Below, piece after piece: positions 5,635-6,672 of a DNA stretch of 6,672 nucleotides. Position numbers and translations under genes: made by a program. Within the stretch, counting starts at the first letter, position 1. Each line of letters begins with the position of its first letter. Below the pieces are notes generated by a model, which saw nothing but the letters and a program-made list of their open reading frames with translations, made no database searches and had not been told where the DNA came from. The stretch comes from Candidatus Omnitrophota bacterium. Its GTDB lineage: Bacteria; Omnitrophota; Koll11; Pluralincolimonadales; Pluralincolimonadaceae. Location: assembly GCA_022709465.1 (NCBI GenBank), contig JAKLIT010000073.1, positions 1 to 6,672 of the forward strand, read 5' to 3'.

Positions 5635-6672
5635 ATGAACTACCGGGAAGCGATAAGATACCTCGAATCCTTCATCGACTACGAAAAGCGCAACGATTTC
5701 AATTATGCCAGCGCGATAAAACTGAACAGGGTCCGCGCGCTGCTCGACGGCCTCGGCAACCCGCAGAAGAATTTCAGGTCCGTCCATATAGCGGGGACGA
5801 AAGGCAAGGGCTCGATCTGCGCTTTCGTATATTCGATGCTGAAGGACGGCGGGATCAAGGCGGGCCTATATACGTCGCCGCACCTGATAGATTTCAAGGA
5901 ACGCATAAGGATATCCTTCCCGAAGGACAGGACCATCGACGAGGCGGAGATCGCCGCGTTAGTCGCGAGGATAAAACTGTTCCTCGACAATTTCTCGAAG
6001 TCATCGAAGTTCGGCCCGCCGTCGTTCTTCGAGGTGTATACCGCGCTCGCGTTCCTTTTCTTCAGCATCAAAAAAGTAGATATAGCCGTAATAGAGACCG
6101 GAATGGGCGGCAGGCTCGACGCCACGAATGTAGTGGACCCGCTCGCCGTCGGGCTCGCGCCGATAAGCTATGACCATACAGATAAGCTCGGCAAGACGCT
6201 TGAATCGATAGCGAAGGAGAAGTGCGGCATAATAAAGGAAGGCGCCGCCGTCGTGACGACCGAACAGGACCCGCGCGTGATGGCGGTCATAAAAAAAATG
6301 TCGGCCGACAAGAAAGCCGCGCTCTACGCTGTCGGCAGGGACATAACCTGCGAGACGATAGCTGCCGATACGCATGGGCAGGCATTCAACGTGCGCGGGC
6401 TCCATGCGGAGTACGCTCTGTTGAGGACTCCGCTGCTCGGGAAACACCAGGCTTCGAACGCTGCCGCGGCGATAGGCATCGTAGAATCATTGAGGCCGCA
6501 CGGGATAACGGTCTGCTCGCATAACATAACGAGCGGTATACGCAACGTTAACTGGCCCGGGCGGTTGCAGGTCCTCGGCAGGGATCCGTGGATAGTCCTC
6601 GACGGCGCGCAGAACGAGGCATCAGCGAGAGCCCTTAAGGATGCGGTCGCGGAACTCTTCAGCCATAAGAAA
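5635..6672 (+). CDS. folC: Folylpolyglutamate/dihydrofolate synthase (3' end outside window)
   Basis: A Mur-ligase-fold enzyme that adds glutamate to dihydropteroate and/or to folates, using ATP in the cytoplasm. The window holds 346 codons without a stop; the family is usually about 420-450 residues, so part of the C-terminal domain is missing. Motifs in order are the P-loop HIAGTKGKGS (51-60), SPHL (81-84), ETGMGGRLDATN (154-165), ISYDHT (177-182), IAKEKCGII (192-200) with K196 as the lysine expected to be carbamylated, LGKHQASNAAA (268-278), WPGR (307-310) and DGAQN (323-327). The last motif is more commonly DGAHN, so Gln326 replaces the usual His. The ATG lies 3 bases after the purH stop with only AGG at 5623-5625 upstream, implying coupling to purH. 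Whether it has one or both activities cannot be told from this sequence. Confidence 0.95.
   Translation, partial: MNYREAIRYLESFIDYEKRNDFNYASAIKLNRVRALLDGLGNPQKNFRSVHIAGTKGKGSICAFVYSMLKDGGIKAGLYTSPHLIDFKERIRISFPKDRTIDEAEIAALVARIKLFLDNFSKSSKFGPPSFFEVYTALAFLFFSIKKVDIAVIETGMGGRLDATNVVDPLAVGLAPISYDHTDKLGKTLESIAKEKCGIIKEGAAVVTTEQDPRVMAVIKKMSADKKAALYAVGRDITCETIAADTHGQAFNVRGLHAEYALLRTPLLGKHQASNAAAAIGIVESLRPHGITVCSHNITSGIRNVNWPGRLQVLGRDPWIVLDGAQNEASARALKDAVAELFSHKK

Noticed and set aside
5454..6173. 239-residue open frame on the + strand
   Set aside because: It overlaps the end of purH and the start of folC in another frame, both confirmed by motifs; its composition (Arg, Gln, Gly-rich) is that of a shadow.
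1..6672. CRISPR array, insertion sequence, tRNA or rRNA
   Set aside because: I found no regularly spaced repeats, transposase motifs, terminal inverted repeats or tRNA-like folds; almost the entire window is taken up by motif-supported genes.

Overview
The window looks like ordinary chromosomal DNA from an uncultivated, Gram-negative-type bacterium. All genes lie on the + strand, are tightly packed, and fall into two operons. The DNA is fairly GC-rich, yet isoleucine is written mostly as ATA and arginine mostly as AGG or CGC (in the partial folC gene I count 21 ATA, 7 ATC and 0 ATT). This bias, the coiled-coil lipoprotein and the gene mix remind me of Candidatus Omnitrophota. That is an impression from style, not a proven assignment. 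No rRNA, tRNA, CRISPR or mobile element is visible.

Positions 1-116 hold what may be the last codons of an upstream gene (stop at 37-39) and a very clear intrinsic terminator (59-97). The terminator ends only 19 bases before the next start codon.

Positions 117-3983 form an apparent four-gene operon. Two adjacent, related but diverged ATP-grasp ligases of the D-alanine--D-alanine ligase superfamily (117-1136 and 1138-2187) are followed by a KamA-type radical SAM/PLP lysine 2,3-aminomutase homologue. The aminomutase starts at a TTG inside the stop codon of the second ligase (2184-3404). A small coiled-coil lipoprotein follows (3411-3983). The spacings are 1 base, a 4-base overlap and 6 bases, which suggests co-translation. 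The aminomutase keeps both lysine-anchoring aspartates. The two ligases have lost the N-terminal Ddl signature and parts of the D-Ala pocket. My working hypothesis is that the operon makes beta-lysine (or a related beta-amino acid) and joins it by ATP-dependent ligation to another molecule. The product is unknown.

A sigma70-like promoter at about 4002-4030 opens a second operon. It contains purH (4063-5631, the last two steps of IMP synthesis) and folC (from 5635, cut off by the window end, folylpolyglutamate/dihydrofolate synthase). These two are functionally linked, because PurH consumes 10-formyl-tetrahydrofolate and FolC makes and retains folate cofactors. The unusual part of the window is the ligase-ligase-aminomutase cassette; the purH-folC part is housekeeping.
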